Shown: positions 1 to 9,482 of the stretch, piece by piece
Layout: each line of letters begins with the position of its first letter
How positions within the stretch are numbered: position 1 is the stretch's first letter
NCBI RefSeq assembly: GCF_004331645.1
Contig: NZ_SJSK01000005.1
Span: 403,007-467,006 of the forward strand
Length of the DNA: 64,000 bases
Origin: Pedobacter frigiditerrae
GTDB lineage: Bacteria > Bacteroidota > Bacteroidia > Sphingobacteriales > Sphingobacteriaceae
Direction: 5' to 3'
Notes under the pieces: generated by a model
Told to the model about the DNA's origin: nothing
Databases searched by the model: none
Seen by the model: the letters and a program-made list of their open reading frames with translations, nothing else
Position numbers and translations under genes: made by a program

Positions 1-12
1 TGTGTCCTTCAT
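1..12 (-). CDS. Start of a truncated gene downstream of uxaC
   Basis: An ATG on the minus strand (bases 12-10) follows the uxaC stop codon by two bases and opens a frame reading M-K-D-T before the window ends. The tight spacing suggests the next gene of the same operon, possibly another hexuronate-pathway enzyme or a transporter. Four codons cannot identify it. Confidence 0.35.
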
Positions 13-14
13 TT

Positions 15-1457
15 TTATATGTTTCCTTTTGTGATTAAATTTTTGGCATTTGTGTAGCAAACATCCTTAACTAATGTTGATAGAATTTCAATGTCCTCCG
101 GCAACATCCCTTTATCTACCCAATCGCCGATTAAGTGGCAAAGAATTCTCCTGAAATAATAATGTCTAGAGAGGGATAAAAAGCTTCTAGAATCACTTGT
201 CATTCCTATAAATGAACTCAATAAACCATAGCTAGAAATTGCAATTAGCTGTTTTTTAATACCATCATAATGATCATTAAACCACCAGGCTGGTCCAAAT
301 TGTATCTTACCCCTTACCCCATCTTCTGCAAATGAGCCGGTAAGTGTTGCCATTCTTTCGTTGTCTGATGGATTTAATGTATAAAGTATAGTTCTTGGTA
401 AATGCCCGGCTGTTTCTAATGAGTCAAGGAAACCACAAAGGCTTTCTATATTTAAAGGATCTCCGAGGGTAGCGAAACCTCCAAATTTAGCTGCAATACC
501 TTTTAATCTCGAACTTGTTTTCCGTTGCGCTCCCATGTGCAATTGCATGGTAAGCTTACGTTTACCATATTCTACACCCAAGAAACTCAGCGAATTGGAT
601 TTTAATTGTAGTATCTCTTTCTGGCTTAAGCTTACATTATTTAATAATTTCAAGAAAATATTAGAAGCTATATCATCTGTTGTATCAGAAAATGAGAAAC
701 CAGAATCTAGTCCATGGTCTGATAGCGAACAGCCTGCTTCTTGAAAATAATCTAGTCTTTTTTTAATCGACTCTTGGAATGTTTTAAGGTCTGTTATTTT
801 TTTGTTTGTTAATTCCTCTAACTTTTTAAGCCATTGTAAATAGCCATCTGTTTCGAAAGCCAGAATTGAGTCACTTCTTAATGATGGCAACACCGTAATT
901 TTACTTTCACGATTAGATATGGTACGATGCGCTTCCAATTGATCTAGCAAATCATCAGACGTACATAAAATTTCGCTATTCCATTTATTCAATATATCAA
1001 TTACACTAAAGCCTTCTTCACCCAACATGGCATTACATTCATCCCAAATTTTTAATGGATCATCATTCAACAAATCTATTCCGGGGCCAAAAATATCCTT
1101 TATTTCTAATTGCGACCAATGATAAAGGGGGTTGCCCAATGTTTTCGGATAAGTTCGCATCCATGCTAAGAACTTCTCTTCATCTGTTGCGTTACCAGTT
1201 ATAAAATCTTCCGAAACGCCATTAATCCTCATCAGTCTGTGCTTATATTGATCATCCCTGATCCATAGTTCAGTAATATTTTTAAACCTCCTATTTTCCA
1301 ACATCATTGCCGGGCTTAAGTGATTATGATAATCTATAATGGGCAGTTTGCATGCTACTTGGTTGTAAAGTGTTTTGGCTATATGATTATTCAAAAGAAA
1401 ATCTTCGGCTAGCGGTGAAGTAATTTCTCTTAAATCAGAATGGTTGGTGTTTAGCAT
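15..1457 (-). CDS. uxaC: Uronate (glucuronate/galacturonate) isomerase
   Basis: This enzyme interconverts D-glucuronate and D-fructuronate (or galacturonate and tagaturonate), the first cytoplasmic step of hexuronate catabolism. The 480 residues match the usual family length. The N-terminus carries the metal-binding HxH of the amidohydrolase-fold family in PIIDYHNHLSP (H44, H46), followed by a typical WIRDDQYKHRLMR segment. There is no signal peptide, so it is cytoplasmic. It lies at the end of a carbohydrate locus that also encodes a beta-glucuronidase and a GH105 uronyl hydrolase, so released uronate can be fed directly into this step. It is transcribed divergently from the AraC-type regulator at 1738, and their shared 280-bp intergenic region holds two copies of a putative operator. 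The next gene starts two bases after its stop. Confidence 0.93.
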   Translation of the reverse strand: MLNTNHSDLREITSPLAEDFLLNNHIAKTLYNQVACKLPIIDYHNHLSPAMMLENRRFKNITELWIRDDQYKHRLMRINGVSEDFITGNATDEEKFLAWMRTYPKTLGNPLYHWSQLEIKDIFGPGIDLLNDDPLKIWDECNAMLGEEGFSVIDILNKWNSEILCTSDDLLDQLEAHRTISNRESKITVLPSLRSDSILAFETDGYLQWLKKLEELTNKKITDLKTFQESIKKRLDYFQEAGCSLSDHGLDSGFSFSDTTDDIASNIFLKLLNNVSLSQKEILQLKSNSLSFLGVEYGKRKLTMQLHMGAQRKTSSRLKGIAAKFGGFATLGDPLNIESLCGFLDSLETAGHLPRTILYTLNPSDNERMATLTGSFAEDGVRGKIQFGPAWWFNDHYDGIKKQLIAISSYGLLSSFIGMTSDSRSFLSLSRHYYFRRILCHLIGDWVDKGMLPEDIEILSTLVKDVCYTNAKNLITKGNI

Positions 1458-1601
1458 GATCAGAAAAGATAGGTTGCTATGATGTTTAGATAATTTGGTT
1501 AGTGAATGCAGTATTATTAATGCTTGATTAAAAAATTAAGCGATTAACAATCAAATGTATTCTTTATTAAATGTTTTAGTTTTCATTTTTTTTGCAAAGA
1601 A

Positions 1602-1622
1602 TTGAACTGTATTTGCGAACAT
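1602..1622 (+). promoter_or_regulatory. Putative operator copy 1 (AraC-type site)
   Basis: TTGAACTGTATTTGCGAACAT occurs in the uxaC/araC divergent region. It matches 19 of 21 bases of a site upstream of the GH36 gene (24634-24654). A related copy lies 82 bases downstream (1684-1704). Copies 1 and 2 are each followed, about 27 bases later, by AAATTATTAAT. The duplication and recurrence at three promoters of the locus suggest a binding site for one or both AraC regulators. This is inferred from the sequence alone. Confidence 0.45.
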
Positions 1623-1683
1623 GTGCTTAAATTATTAATGAATTGTTTCTAATAAGCCATAAGCAAATGTATATATGATAAAA

Positions 1684-1704
1684 TTGAACTATATTGCGGC
1701 AAAC
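1684..1704 (+). promoter_or_regulatory. Putative operator copy 2 (AraC-type site)
   Basis: TTGAACTATATTGCGGCAAAC repeats the TTGAACT-N-TATT core of the site at 1602, 34 bases before the araC start codon, and is followed at 1710-1720 by the same AAATTATTAAT accessory sequence. Two such modules in direct orientation are the arrangement usually bound by AraC-family activators. Confidence 0.42.
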
Positions 1705-1737
1705 TAACCAAATTATTAATTTTAGGGCATAAATATT

Positions 1738-2613
1738 ATGGAACCAAAATTTTTGCAGAAAAACACTAGGTCTGCAGAACATTCATTCTTTTGTAAATAT
1801 GCTGAGGTTCCCCATACCTACGACCAATTTCATTACCATAAGGAATATGAGTTGCTATATACGCTTGAAAACAAAGGAACAAGATTTATAGGTGACAGTG
1901 TTGAGTCTTTTGCTTTTAAAGACCTGGTTCTAATTGGACCTGGTTTACCCCATTATTGGCAAAGTGATAAGGAATATTACGAAGAAAACCCTCTTTTAAC
2001 AGCAAAAGTTGTATTGGTACATTTTGAGATTGATTTTGTGGGCAATGATTTTTTTAATGTTCCAGAAATGAAAAATGTAAATGCGATGTTGTCAAAGGCA
2101 AATCGTGGAATTCATTTCAGTGCTGAACACGCTATTCAATTAGAGCCTATCATTACAGGTTTAATTGCTAATAAGGGATGGAGACAGGTTATTGACCTGA
2201 TAGAGATCTTATCGCTAATGTCGGAGAAGCCCTATACCTTATTAGCCTCTGAAGGATTTTCAGAATCTTACCACGGATCAAATAATGAAGAGCGGATAAC
2301 TGGAATTTATAATTATATGATTAAAAACCATGACACAAATATTTCCCTAAACAATATAGCGAATTATGCTAACATGAACCCCGCCGCATTTTGTAGATAT
2401 TTTAAGAAGGCTACCTCCAAAACCTTTTCAGACAGCCTAAATGATATTCGTGTTGGAATTGCTTGTAAAAAACTCATCAATACAGAGTTGAGCATTGCAG
2501 AAATAGGTTATGCCTGTGGCTATCAAAGTATTTCTTACTTTAACAGACAGTTTAAGAAAGTAAAAAAAGTCAATCCCTCAGAATATCGAATGAAATATTT
2601 GGTCAATAAGTAG
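1738..2613 (+). CDS. AraC-family transcriptional regulator with cupin sensor domain
   Basis: The 291-residue protein has an N-terminal cupin-like beta-barrel (about residues 20-100, including FHYHKEYELLY) that would sense a sugar or uronate. Two helix-turn-helix motifs follow in the C-terminal 100 residues (SLNNIANYANMNPAAFCRYF and IAEIGYACGYQSISYFNRQF). This is the classic AraC/XylS layout. It is divergent from uxaC and convergent with the GH94-like gene. It is paralogous to the regulator at 6744, with the same length, the same domain order and similar phrases such as PAAFCRYFKK. It probably activates the flanking catabolic operons. The inducer is unknown. Confidence 0.88.
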   Translation: MEPKFLQKNTRSAEHSFFCKYAEVPHTYDQFHYHKEYELLYTLENKGTRFIGDSVESFAFKDLVLIGPGLPHYWQSDKEYYEENPLLTAKVVLVHFEIDFVGNDFFNVPEMKNVNAMLSKANRGIHFSAEHAIQLEPIITGLIANKGWRQVIDLIEILSLMSEKPYTLLASEGFSESYHGSNNEERITGIYNYMIKNHDTNISLNNIANYANMNPAAFCRYFKKATSKTFSDSLNDIRVGIACKKLINTELSIAEIGYACGYQSISYFNRQFKKVKKVNPSEYRMKYLVNK

Positions 2614-2625
2614 TCAACCACTTAA

Positions 2626-4896
2626 TTACTTCAATTCTTTAAGCTTGAAATAACAGAACAATGGCCAGGTATGGGGATGAGAGCAATAGCCTTGAAATGC
2701 GGTTTTCAAGTTAGGGACACCGACCCAAAATGCATAGATGCCTTCCCTGTACAAGGTAGAATTAATTTCATCTGGAGCTGTCCACTGCCCTACCCAATAA
2801 TCAGGATATTGCGTGGCGAAATTCTGGAAGGAAAACTTCATCAGAAGAGCCATTGCCTCTTCCTTATCAAAACTAGCCACACCCAAAAGCAAAGGATATT
2901 CTAAAGAATACCAAATCCCTCCATCCTCTCCATCAGGGTTTCTGCCCCATAGCGGCCTCTCCCTTGTCCTTATACCAATTTTTTCTGGAGCAGATATTTT
3001 ACGCTTTACATATTCATAAATCTCCTTTTTTCTATCAATGGGCAATGAAGGAATCTGTAGCAGATACCCTTGTGGTTCTATGCAGACCTCATCTACGCCA
3101 AATTTTAAATTATCATTCAAAAAAGCTCTTGCAGCAAATTTTCTATTTCCTAGATCATTCATAAAAGCTATATCTAAACTTTTTCTATAATTTTCCATTG
3201 CGATGATCAATTCCTTGGCATTAGAATTACCCGAGCTTTCCAGTGCCTTGATCAACTTAGGAAACACAGCAAGTACCATTGCAGAGTTAAGGTGCGACTC
3301 GGCAGTGCCAGCATAAACATTTGGTGAATATTTATGAAAAAAACTATCACTCCAGTCAGAATTTAACATTTTCACCAAGCCATGAGATCCTGTGCCTACT
3401 TCATCCCTTAGGTAGATAAAATACTTTTTTACCCTATTGATAAGCAAATCCTGTTTTCCATCCTCGGCTGGATAATAGGTAACCTTTTCATTTAAGAAAT
3501 TGTAATCCTTAGTAATCAAAAGATATTCGGCCAACGTATTGAAAAGGTACAGCTGAGGATCACTTTCTTTATATATTGAGGGTGGTGTATAGCCAAACCC
3601 AGAGTTTCCCCTTTTAATTTCCCCGTCGGCATCTGAGTGCTTAATGACGTAACGAATGCTCGACTTGGCCAATTCGGGATTAGTATAACAGGCAGGTAAT
3701 GCCCCCTGCAAGTGATCTCTCATAGATATGTTATCGCCATAATGGTAGCTGTACACCGAACCTTGAGGAATCATTGTCTCTTTATAATACTCACTATACT
3801 TGGCAGAAGCTTCAATGACATGCGCATTCCAAAGCATTTCCCTACGTAAGATTTCGTTTTTTTCCTTAGAGAGGTCAGGCAGTTTTTCCTTCCATTGTTG
3901 AGCAAATAGCCCGTCATCGGCCAATGTAGAACCTGCACCAGCAAACAAATCCATTACCTGCCTTTCAATCCCATCAAAATTTTTGACGTCCGCAAGACCA
4001 ATTACAACGCTAAACACCTTTGTCTCATTGGATTTGATAACAAGCTCAATATTGCTTGCCAAAGTATCCTTTTGGGCTGTTAACGTTGAAACATCCTTAG
4101 GATTATCGTTTTTCAGTACCATAAAAACCGAAGGCGGAGCTATATCATGCATAAACCTTTCTCCTTTATCAGGTATAACAAGAAAAGTATTAGCCTTGTA
4201 ATCAACTCGTGCTATTGCCATTTTTTTCTGTTGATCAATAGCGATGTTGGCATGGTACACAATAGGCCTATTTTCTGCAAGGGTGTATTGTGTCCTATTG
4301 GGAACATAATTAACCAGCATTTTCTCTGAATAGGTTAAGCGTTGAGCCTGCCTACCATTATTCTTTATGTTTATAGTAACAATAAAAGATGGATTGCCTG
4401 TATTTATTTTTTCAGATGGTTTTATGGAAAGGGTACGTGTACATTGGATGGAGTTAGGTAGTTGATAGCTATATCTTGCAAAACCCACCCCAAACAACTT
4501 TTTTACCAAAGCTTGGTTTGCTGCAATTGTATTTATGCCAGTTAAAACTATTTCCTTTTCCTTTTTATTGTTATTAAAGGTTAGACTTGCTTCATTCCAA
4601 CCATAGTTGGTTTGATCGTCACCATTTATTCTGGCCCATACCCTTTCGGCTGTAATAAACTGATACCGCCCACTGGCATGGGTAATTAGGGTAGACCTAT
4701 AATTACCCAATAAAAAAAAAGGATCTTCAGGTTGTTCAGCATCCTTGCCTTGCTTATCCACCGCCGAAAATGGCAATTTGCCAGTGTACTGATAAACCGG
4801 CAGACCCTTACTCGAAAAGCACCAACTCCCGATCGTTTGTGCATCAGCTTTAATATTAACCGATAGTATCAGCAGTGAAAAAAAGACGAACTTCAT
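2626..4896 (-). CDS. Secreted GH94/GH36-like (alpha/alpha)6-barrel glycoside hydrolase or phosphorylase
   Basis: The 756-residue protein begins with a Sec signal peptide (MKFVFFSLLILSVNIKADAQ). An N-terminal beta-sandwich half follows, then an alpha-helical barrel from about residue 330. Segments such as SMRDHLQGALP, LNSDWSDSF and GGIWYSLEYPLLLGV resemble the RDQ, GDWND and GGIW signatures of GH94 phosphorylases and related (alpha/alpha)6 enzymes. I cannot place it in one family with certainty. Export signals argue for a hydrolase rather than a cytoplasmic phosphorylase. It is the third gene of an operon after the PhyH and TIM-barrel genes, 43 bases downstream of the latter. Confidence 0.55.
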   Translation of the reverse strand: MKFVFFSLLILSVNIKADAQTIGSWCFSSKGLPVYQYTGKLPFSAVDKQGKDAEQPEDPFFLLGNYRSTLITHASGRYQFITAERVWARINGDDQTNYGWNEASLTFNNNKKEKEIVLTGINTIAANQALVKKLFGVGFARYSYQLPNSIQCTRTLSIKPSEKINTGNPSFIVTINIKNNGRQAQRLTYSEKMLVNYVPNRTQYTLAENRPIVYHANIAIDQQKKMAIARVDYKANTFLVIPDKGERFMHDIAPPSVFMVLKNDNPKDVSTLTAQKDTLASNIELVIKSNETKVFSVVIGLADVKNFDGIERQVMDLFAGAGSTLADDGLFAQQWKEKLPDLSKEKNEILRREMLWNAHVIEASAKYSEYYKETMIPQGSVYSYHYGDNISMRDHLQGALPACYTNPELAKSSIRYVIKHSDADGEIKRGNSGFGYTPPSIYKESDPQLYLFNTLAEYLLITKDYNFLNEKVTYYPAEDGKQDLLINRVKKYFIYLRDEVGTGSHGLVKMLNSDWSDSFFHKYSPNVYAGTAESHLNSAMVLAVFPKLIKALESSGNSNAKELIIAMENYRKSLDIAFMNDLGNRKFAARAFLNDNLKFGVDEVCIEPQGYLLQIPSLPIDRKKEIYEYVKRKISAPEKIGIRTRERPLWGRNPDGEDGGIWYSLEYPLLLGVASFDKEEAMALLMKFSFQNFATQYPDYWVGQWTAPDEINSTLYREGIYAFWVGVPNLKTAFQGYCSHPHTWPLFCYFKLKELK

Positions 4897-4939
4897 ATTT
4901 ATATTGGTTAGTTAGGCAAAAAATTGTTAAATGATAAGG

Positions 4940-5764
4940 TTAAATTGAATATCTATCTTTCAATAAATCTTTCATCCAAAGGTTAATATCCCATTGATTG
5001 GTAATTGGCAATTTACTAAATGGCATTAGATGTTGGTAGGGAGGCGCACCAAATTCTGGTGTAATCGTAAAGTAAGAATTTTCTTGTTCTCTCTTAAGTG
5101 AGATTAACTTATCCCAAATATTTAAATGCCTAAGCAGTATTGTTTCATTTTCGGGCGACCTGGGATCTATTACTTGAGGACCTTCCTGAAACCCCACCCT
5201 TGCATGTAGATGATCTGTATGCTGAATAGCTAACCCTAATGCCGCTTCTTGATCTTCCAACAGGCTTTCTGCTACGGCAAACCAATGTGAAACATCAAGC
5301 GTAATTCTTAATCTAGGATCAAGCTCTAAATAAGATTGAGTGATATGTGCCGCAAATGACCATTTGCCCCTATGTGTTTCGTGGATAATTTCAACAGCAT
5401 GGTTTGTACTTATCTTATCTGCAATTGAAAACAGCATGAAATTCTGGTCAATGGAGTAGTAATCTTTTCCAGTTTGAGAATTTATAAAAAGTGGCTTCAA
5501 ACTCACTAAACTTAACAATTGTTTCTTGAAGTCTTGTTTGTGTGCTTCAAAATCACTATCGACCGTTTGCCAATGCTGTCCAATTACCTCTAACTGATTA
5601 ACTTCAAGACCATTTAAAATCTCATATTGCTCAGCCTCATCTAAGTCATACGGAAAGCCTATTTCTACACCATCATATCCTGCAGACTTTACCTTGTCAA
5701 AAAAATCTGCCCAAGACAACGATTCGCAGCCCCAACGGGGACAAAAGAATTTTAGTTTCATCAC
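4940..5764 (-). CDS. Xylose-isomerase-like TIM-barrel sugar isomerase/epimerase
   Basis: The 274-residue protein has no signal peptide and carries the sequence pattern of the AP-endonuclease-2 / sugar phosphate isomerase-epimerase TIM barrel. It has an early SAGYDGVEIGFP strand, metal-ligand style motifs in EIIHETHRG and ITLDVSHWF, and HLHARVGFQEGP near the barrel end. Members isomerise or epimerise sugars, keto acids or inositols using a divalent metal. The gene lies 16 bases downstream of the PhyH-type dioxygenase gene and upstream of a secreted glycosidase gene. It therefore probably handles a sugar or sugar-acid intermediate of this locus, but the substrate cannot be read from the sequence. 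Confidence 0.8.
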   Translation of the reverse strand: MMKLKFFCPRWGCESLSWADFFDKVKSAGYDGVEIGFPYDLDEAEQYEILNGLEVNQLEVIGQHWQTVDSDFEAHKQDFKKQLLSLVSLKPLFINSQTGKDYYSIDQNFMLFSIADKISTNHAVEIIHETHRGKWSFAAHITQSYLELDPRLRITLDVSHWFAVAESLLEDQEAALGLAIQHTDHLHARVGFQEGPQVIDPRSPENETILLRHLNIWDKLISLKREQENSYFTITPEFGAPPYQHLMPFSKLPITNQWDINLWMKDLLKDRYSI

Positions 5765-5780
5765 AATTAAAGATTATCGT

Positions 5781-6611
5781 TTATTTCTTTACGTGCAAGG
5801 TTATTTCTTGCTCTTTCGATAAAAAATCAGCACCATCAATCTTTTTCATGCCACTTTCTAATAAACAGCTATCAGCTACCACATCAATTGGGGTAATGCA
5901 AGATTTATTTTTTTCTCTAAATGGAATGTTGTAACTTAAGTTATATGCAGATATAATTGACCAACGTGACTGCTCAGATGTGTTTGCCGCAGAACGATGT
6001 AGCAAATTACTATGAAAAAACAAGACATCACCAGGTTTAAGCTCCACGTATACAAGATCACAAACTGCTGATGCGGCATCTACAAATGCTTGATCTGCTC
6101 CCTGCTGTTCTCCTGCAAAACTATGCTCAAACCTTTGCATTAAATGGCTTCCCTTTAAAACCTGCAAACAACCATTATCTACGGTAGCTTCGGTTAACGC
6201 AACCATTACTGAAATCATGGCTTCAGGATATAAAAAGCCATTTTTGTACCAATAACCATAATCTTGATGCCACTCCCAAGCACCACCAACTTTTGGTTCC
6301 TTTTGCATTACCTTTGAATGAAAATGACAAACCTCACCTTCATCTCCCAAAAGAGTTTTAACAGCATTTACCATCCTTTCAGATCTTGACATTAGTCCAA
6401 AGGAATCATCTCCGGGAGTAAACCATAAGGTTAGCCTAGTTCTATTCCCAGCCATATCGTTAAAATCCATAGAACGATCTACAACCGATTCATCACTTGC
6501 CAATTTATAAAGCAAGTCGGTCTCTTTCTTTGAAAAACTACTTCTTACAATGAGAAAACCATCTTGTTTATACTTAGCCTCATCTTGTGGGCTTAATTTA
6601 AATTTTTCCAT
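5781..6611 (-). CDS. Phytanoyl-CoA dioxygenase (PhyH) family Fe(II)/2-oxoglutarate oxygenase
   Basis: The 276-residue cytoplasmic protein has the PhyH double-stranded beta-helix fold. The HxD iron ligands are visible in WHQDYGYW (H115, D117). The distal ligand is the histidine of FFHSNLLHRSAAN (H205), and NGCLQVLKGSH is the typical intervening turn. All three metal ligands are present, so an active oxygenase is likely. It is the first gene of an operon with a TIM-barrel isomerase and a secreted glycosidase, divergent from the AraC-type gene at 6744. PhyH homologues are common in sugar-catabolic clusters. The substrate here is unknown, but an oxidised or methylated sugar is possible. Confidence 0.82.
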   Translation of the reverse strand: MEKFKLSPQDEAKYKQDGFLIVRSSFSKKETDLLYKLASDESVVDRSMDFNDMAGNRTRLTLWFTPGDDSFGLMSRSERMVNAVKTLLGDEGEVCHFHSKVMQKEPKVGGAWEWHQDYGYWYKNGFLYPEAMISVMVALTEATVDNGCLQVLKGSHLMQRFEHSFAGEQQGADQAFVDAASAVCDLVYVELKPGDVLFFHSNLLHRSAANTSEQSRWSIISAYNLSYNIPFREKNKSCITPIDVVADSCLLESGMKKIDGADFLSKEQEITLHVKK

Positions 6612-6683
6612 GTCAAATTTATATTTCGTTACTCAAATATATCCTGCAAAAAATTAACGGTCTACCACTTTTTTATTTAATAC

Positions 6684-6704
6684 TTAAACTATATTGACCA
6701 TATT
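6684..6704 (+). promoter_or_regulatory. Putative operator copy 4 (degenerate)
   Basis: TTAAACTATATTGACCATATT lies in the 132-bp divergent region between the PhyH operon and the second AraC gene. It shares the ten bases AACTATATTG with the copy at 1684-1704. The right half is degenerate. Its position upstream of a paralogous regulator supports a shared operator family. Confidence 0.35.
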
Positions 6705-6743
6705 TGTATTTATAAAACTAAAAAAGGATAAAGAAACAGTAGT

Positions 6744-7601
6744 ATGAAGCCATTGGTTCAGAAATTACCATTAAGCGACCAAGCATCCTTTGTAGCAAGA
6801 AAATATACTTCGCCATTTTTTGAAACAGCATGGCATCAACATGAAGAATATGAGTTGGTGTTGCAATTGGATGGAAAAGGGATGTGTTTTATAGGTAATT
6901 ATATAGGTGAGTTTAATGCTGGAGATATATTTTTCTTAGGATCCAATGTACCCCATGAATTTAAAAAAGATGATGACATTGAAACCTGCAGTGCTTTGGT
7001 AATCCATTTCAAGCCTGACTTTTTAGGAAAGGATTTTTTGGCACTTCCCGAATTTTCTGAAATAAAGATATTGTTAGCTGATGCTGTACTGGGCATTAAA
7101 TTTAAAGGAATAATAAATAAGCAGCTAAATTCACTAATGACTACACTTTCTAGCGCAACAGGTTTTGAAAGAATAACCTTGCTTTGCCAATGTATGTTGT
7201 TAATGAGCAGGGTAAATGAAAAAGCCACATTATCTACAATTACAGAATCTAATCAATTCTCCAATCATAAAATAAATAATGTTTTTGAGTATACCATTTT
7301 AAATTTTAGAAATCAGATTAGCCTGAAAACGATTGCTGATATTGCCAATTTAAGTATACCAGCATTTTGCAGGTATTTTAAGAGAAAAACAAAGAAGACA
7401 TATATAGAATTTGTAAATGAAATGAAAATAGGTTACGCCTGTCAATCATTGATAGATTCTGAAGAGACAATTTTACAAATAAGTTATGCAAGCGGATTTA
7501 ATACCATTGCCAATTTTAATAAGCAGTTTTTAAAAGTTAAAGGCATAAAACCCTCTGTTTACCGTAAAAATTTAAGACCCATAGTATTAGAAGCTGTTTA
7601 A
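6744..7601 (+). CDS. AraC-family transcriptional regulator (paralogue)
   Basis: The 285-residue protein has an N-terminal cupin-like sensor (WHQHEEYELVLQLDGKG at about 30-46) and a C-terminal double helix-turn-helix (SLKTIADIANLSIPAFCRYF and ILQISYASGFNTIANFNKQF). It is a paralogue of the regulator at 1738, sharing length, domain order and many motif positions. It is divergent from the PhyH / isomerase / glycosidase operon and convergent with the end of the GH125 gene. Two paralogous regulators may respond to two different sugars of one polymer. Confidence 0.88.
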   Translation: MKPLVQKLPLSDQASFVARKYTSPFFETAWHQHEEYELVLQLDGKGMCFIGNYIGEFNAGDIFFLGSNVPHEFKKDDDIETCSALVIHFKPDFLGKDFLALPEFSEIKILLADAVLGIKFKGIINKQLNSLMTTLSSATGFERITLLCQCMLLMSRVNEKATLSTITESNQFSNHKINNVFEYTILNFRNQISLKTIADIANLSIPAFCRYFKRKTKKTYIEFVNEMKIGYACQSLIDSEETILQISYASGFNTIANFNKQFLKVKGIKPSVYRKNLRPIVLEAV

Positions 7602-7643
7602 AAATGACTGCCTATTTATTACCATCAGATTTAGTAATATACC

Positions 7644-7667
7644 CTTGTTGGCGGGGGCGCCAACAAG
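7644..7667. repeat. GC-rich palindrome, possible terminator or REP-like element
   Basis: CTTGTTGGCG and CGCCAACAAG form a perfect 10-bp stem around GGGG, in the convergent intergenic space between araC and the GH125 gene. Further downstream, ATGCCAAAGGCAT and ATCCCTTCGGGAT (about 7715-7738) form two more short hairpins. The stretch is far more GC-rich than its surroundings. A bidirectional terminator or a dispersed intergenic repeat would both fit. Confidence 0.5.
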
Positions 7668-7893
7668 AGTCAATGCCAACACTGTCGTCCCCGCAAACGT
7701 GTTAATTTAACCTATGCCAAAGGCATCCCTTCGGGATAAATTTAAACATTACATGTCTGGTTGCTCAACCTGCAGGTAGTTGAATACCCTATAATAACCC
7801 TTCGAATGTACTCAGGGTGACGACCACTCATTATAAACTTATTTAGTTGAAATTTAAACAGCTTCTAAATGGCTTTAATTAAAAACTTAGCCA

Positions 7894-9339
7894 TTACCAA
7901 CTATTTGATAGCAAGTGCGGTCTTTCCTCTGCTATTTTTATGATAAATTCGCCAAAGAGGGTGTTAGCCCAGGCAAACCATTTTCGTGTAAAACTATTTG
8001 CATTGTCTTTATAAAAAGATTCATGCATAAAACCTGTACCTGCATGGGTTGCTTTTAACATTTTTAGGCTATCTATAATTTCGTCCTCTTTATCTGACGT
8101 CATCCCTCTAATGATGATGCTCATTGGCCAAATATTATCCTTACCTGCATGTGGACCAGAAATTCCTTGTGCAATTTTTCCTTTTGCATAATATGGATTG
8201 TCTCCGTAAGAGAGTAAAAACTTTCTGGTATTTTGATAAAGTTTTTGATTTACCTTACTAATGGCACCTAGATAAGGCAAAGAAAGCAAACTTGGCACAT
8301 TTGCGTCATCTGCTAAATAAGATGATCCATAGCCATCTACTTCATAAGCCAACATTTTTCCAAATTTTTTATGATCTACAATCGCATGATCACTTAAGGC
8401 CTTGTTCACTTCACTAGCTAAACTTGTACATTCATTTGCAAATTCTGTATTGTTAAAAATAACCAAGCTCATTTCTGCCAGTTGCGTTAAAGATGCTACT
8501 GCAAAAAAATTGGATGGTATTAAATAAGGAAATATTGTGCCATCATCCGAAGGACGAAAAACTGAGCAAATTAAGCCATTAGGTTTAACTAAATTCCCGA
8601 AACCACCACCAGCCGCCGTATCACTTGTGCGATTAGTTGTGCGCTTAAATTTATATGGGCCATTGTTCTCTTTTCTTTGTTGTTCTTTAAATGTTTTCAC
8701 AATTACCTTCATGGCTTCTAACCAACCCTTGTTAAAACATGACAAATCACCGTCAGCTTTCCAATAACCATGTGCCAACCTAATCACATAACAAAGAGAA
8801 TCTACCTCCCATTTACGCTCATGAACCCCAGGTTTCATTGTAGTTTCCTCTTTGCGCCATGCTGCTATTTGAGACTCATTTTCATAAAACGCATTGGCAT
8901 AAGGATCTATCATTATACTGTGGGCGTGCCTATTAATTACCCCTGTAACTAATCTTTCTAAAGCCTTATCTTTTTTTATAAATGGCAAGTAAGGCCAAAC
9001 CTGAGCCGATGAATCCCTTACCCACATGGCATCTATATCACCCGTAATTACATAAGTATCAGCCTTACCACTTACTTCACTAAATGTTACAGTTGTGTCT
9101 AATGTATTCGGAAAGCAGTTTTCAAACATCCATGACAATTCTGGATCTTTGATTTTTTTCTTGATTTCCAGTATTTTATCTTCAATTGCCTTACTCACAA
9201 ATTTTCTATTTTTAAGGACAGGACGCTGAGAAACAAAAGGTTTATCTTCTTTTAGCATTGCAGCGTATCCTAATGTTGGTGCAATAGCTAACCCAAAACT
9301 TAATATACCTGTATCTTTTAAAAATCGTCTTCTTTTCAT
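7894..9339 (-). CDS. GH125 exo-alpha-mannosidase
   Basis: The 481-residue protein matches GH125 (formerly DUF1237), metal-independent exo-acting alpha-mannosidases. Hallmarks are MWVRDSSAQVWPYLPF, VINRHAHSIMIDPYANAF, an (alpha/alpha)6-type layout and the C-terminal MHESFYKDN and FAWANTLFGEFI segments. The N-terminus MKRRRFLKDTGILSFG carries a twin-arginine RRRFLK motif and a hydrophobic stretch, so Tat export to the periplasm is likely. It is the last gene of the long hydrolase operon, 143 bases after the esterase gene. An alpha-mannosidase is unexpected beside a GH10 xylanase and hints that the substrate contains terminal alpha-mannose. Confidence 0.88.
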   Translation of the reverse strand: MKRRRFLKDTGILSFGLAIAPTLGYAAMLKEDKPFVSQRPVLKNRKFVSKAIEDKILEIKKKIKDPELSWMFENCFPNTLDTTVTFSEVSGKADTYVITGDIDAMWVRDSSAQVWPYLPFIKKDKALERLVTGVINRHAHSIMIDPYANAFYENESQIAAWRKEETTMKPGVHERKWEVDSLCYVIRLAHGYWKADGDLSCFNKGWLEAMKVIVKTFKEQQRKENNGPYKFKRTTNRTSDTAAGGGFGNLVKPNGLICSVFRPSDDGTIFPYLIPSNFFAVASLTQLAEMSLVIFNNTEFANECTSLASEVNKALSDHAIVDHKKFGKMLAYEVDGYGSSYLADDANVPSLLSLPYLGAISKVNQKLYQNTRKFLLSYGDNPYYAKGKIAQGISGPHAGKDNIWPMSIIIRGMTSDKEDEIIDSLKMLKATHAGTGFMHESFYKDNANSFTRKWFAWANTLFGEFIIKIAEERPHLLSNSW

Positions 9340-9482
9340 TTTGTTTTAAAATAGGTTAGCACTTAAAATGAGGCCATACAAATAAATTCTTCGTTAATAA
9401 TGATGTTTATGAGCAGATGAGTAAGTGTTTATTTACGTGTTGATAATATGTTCGTTGTTGATCTCACCAACGCATACATGTT

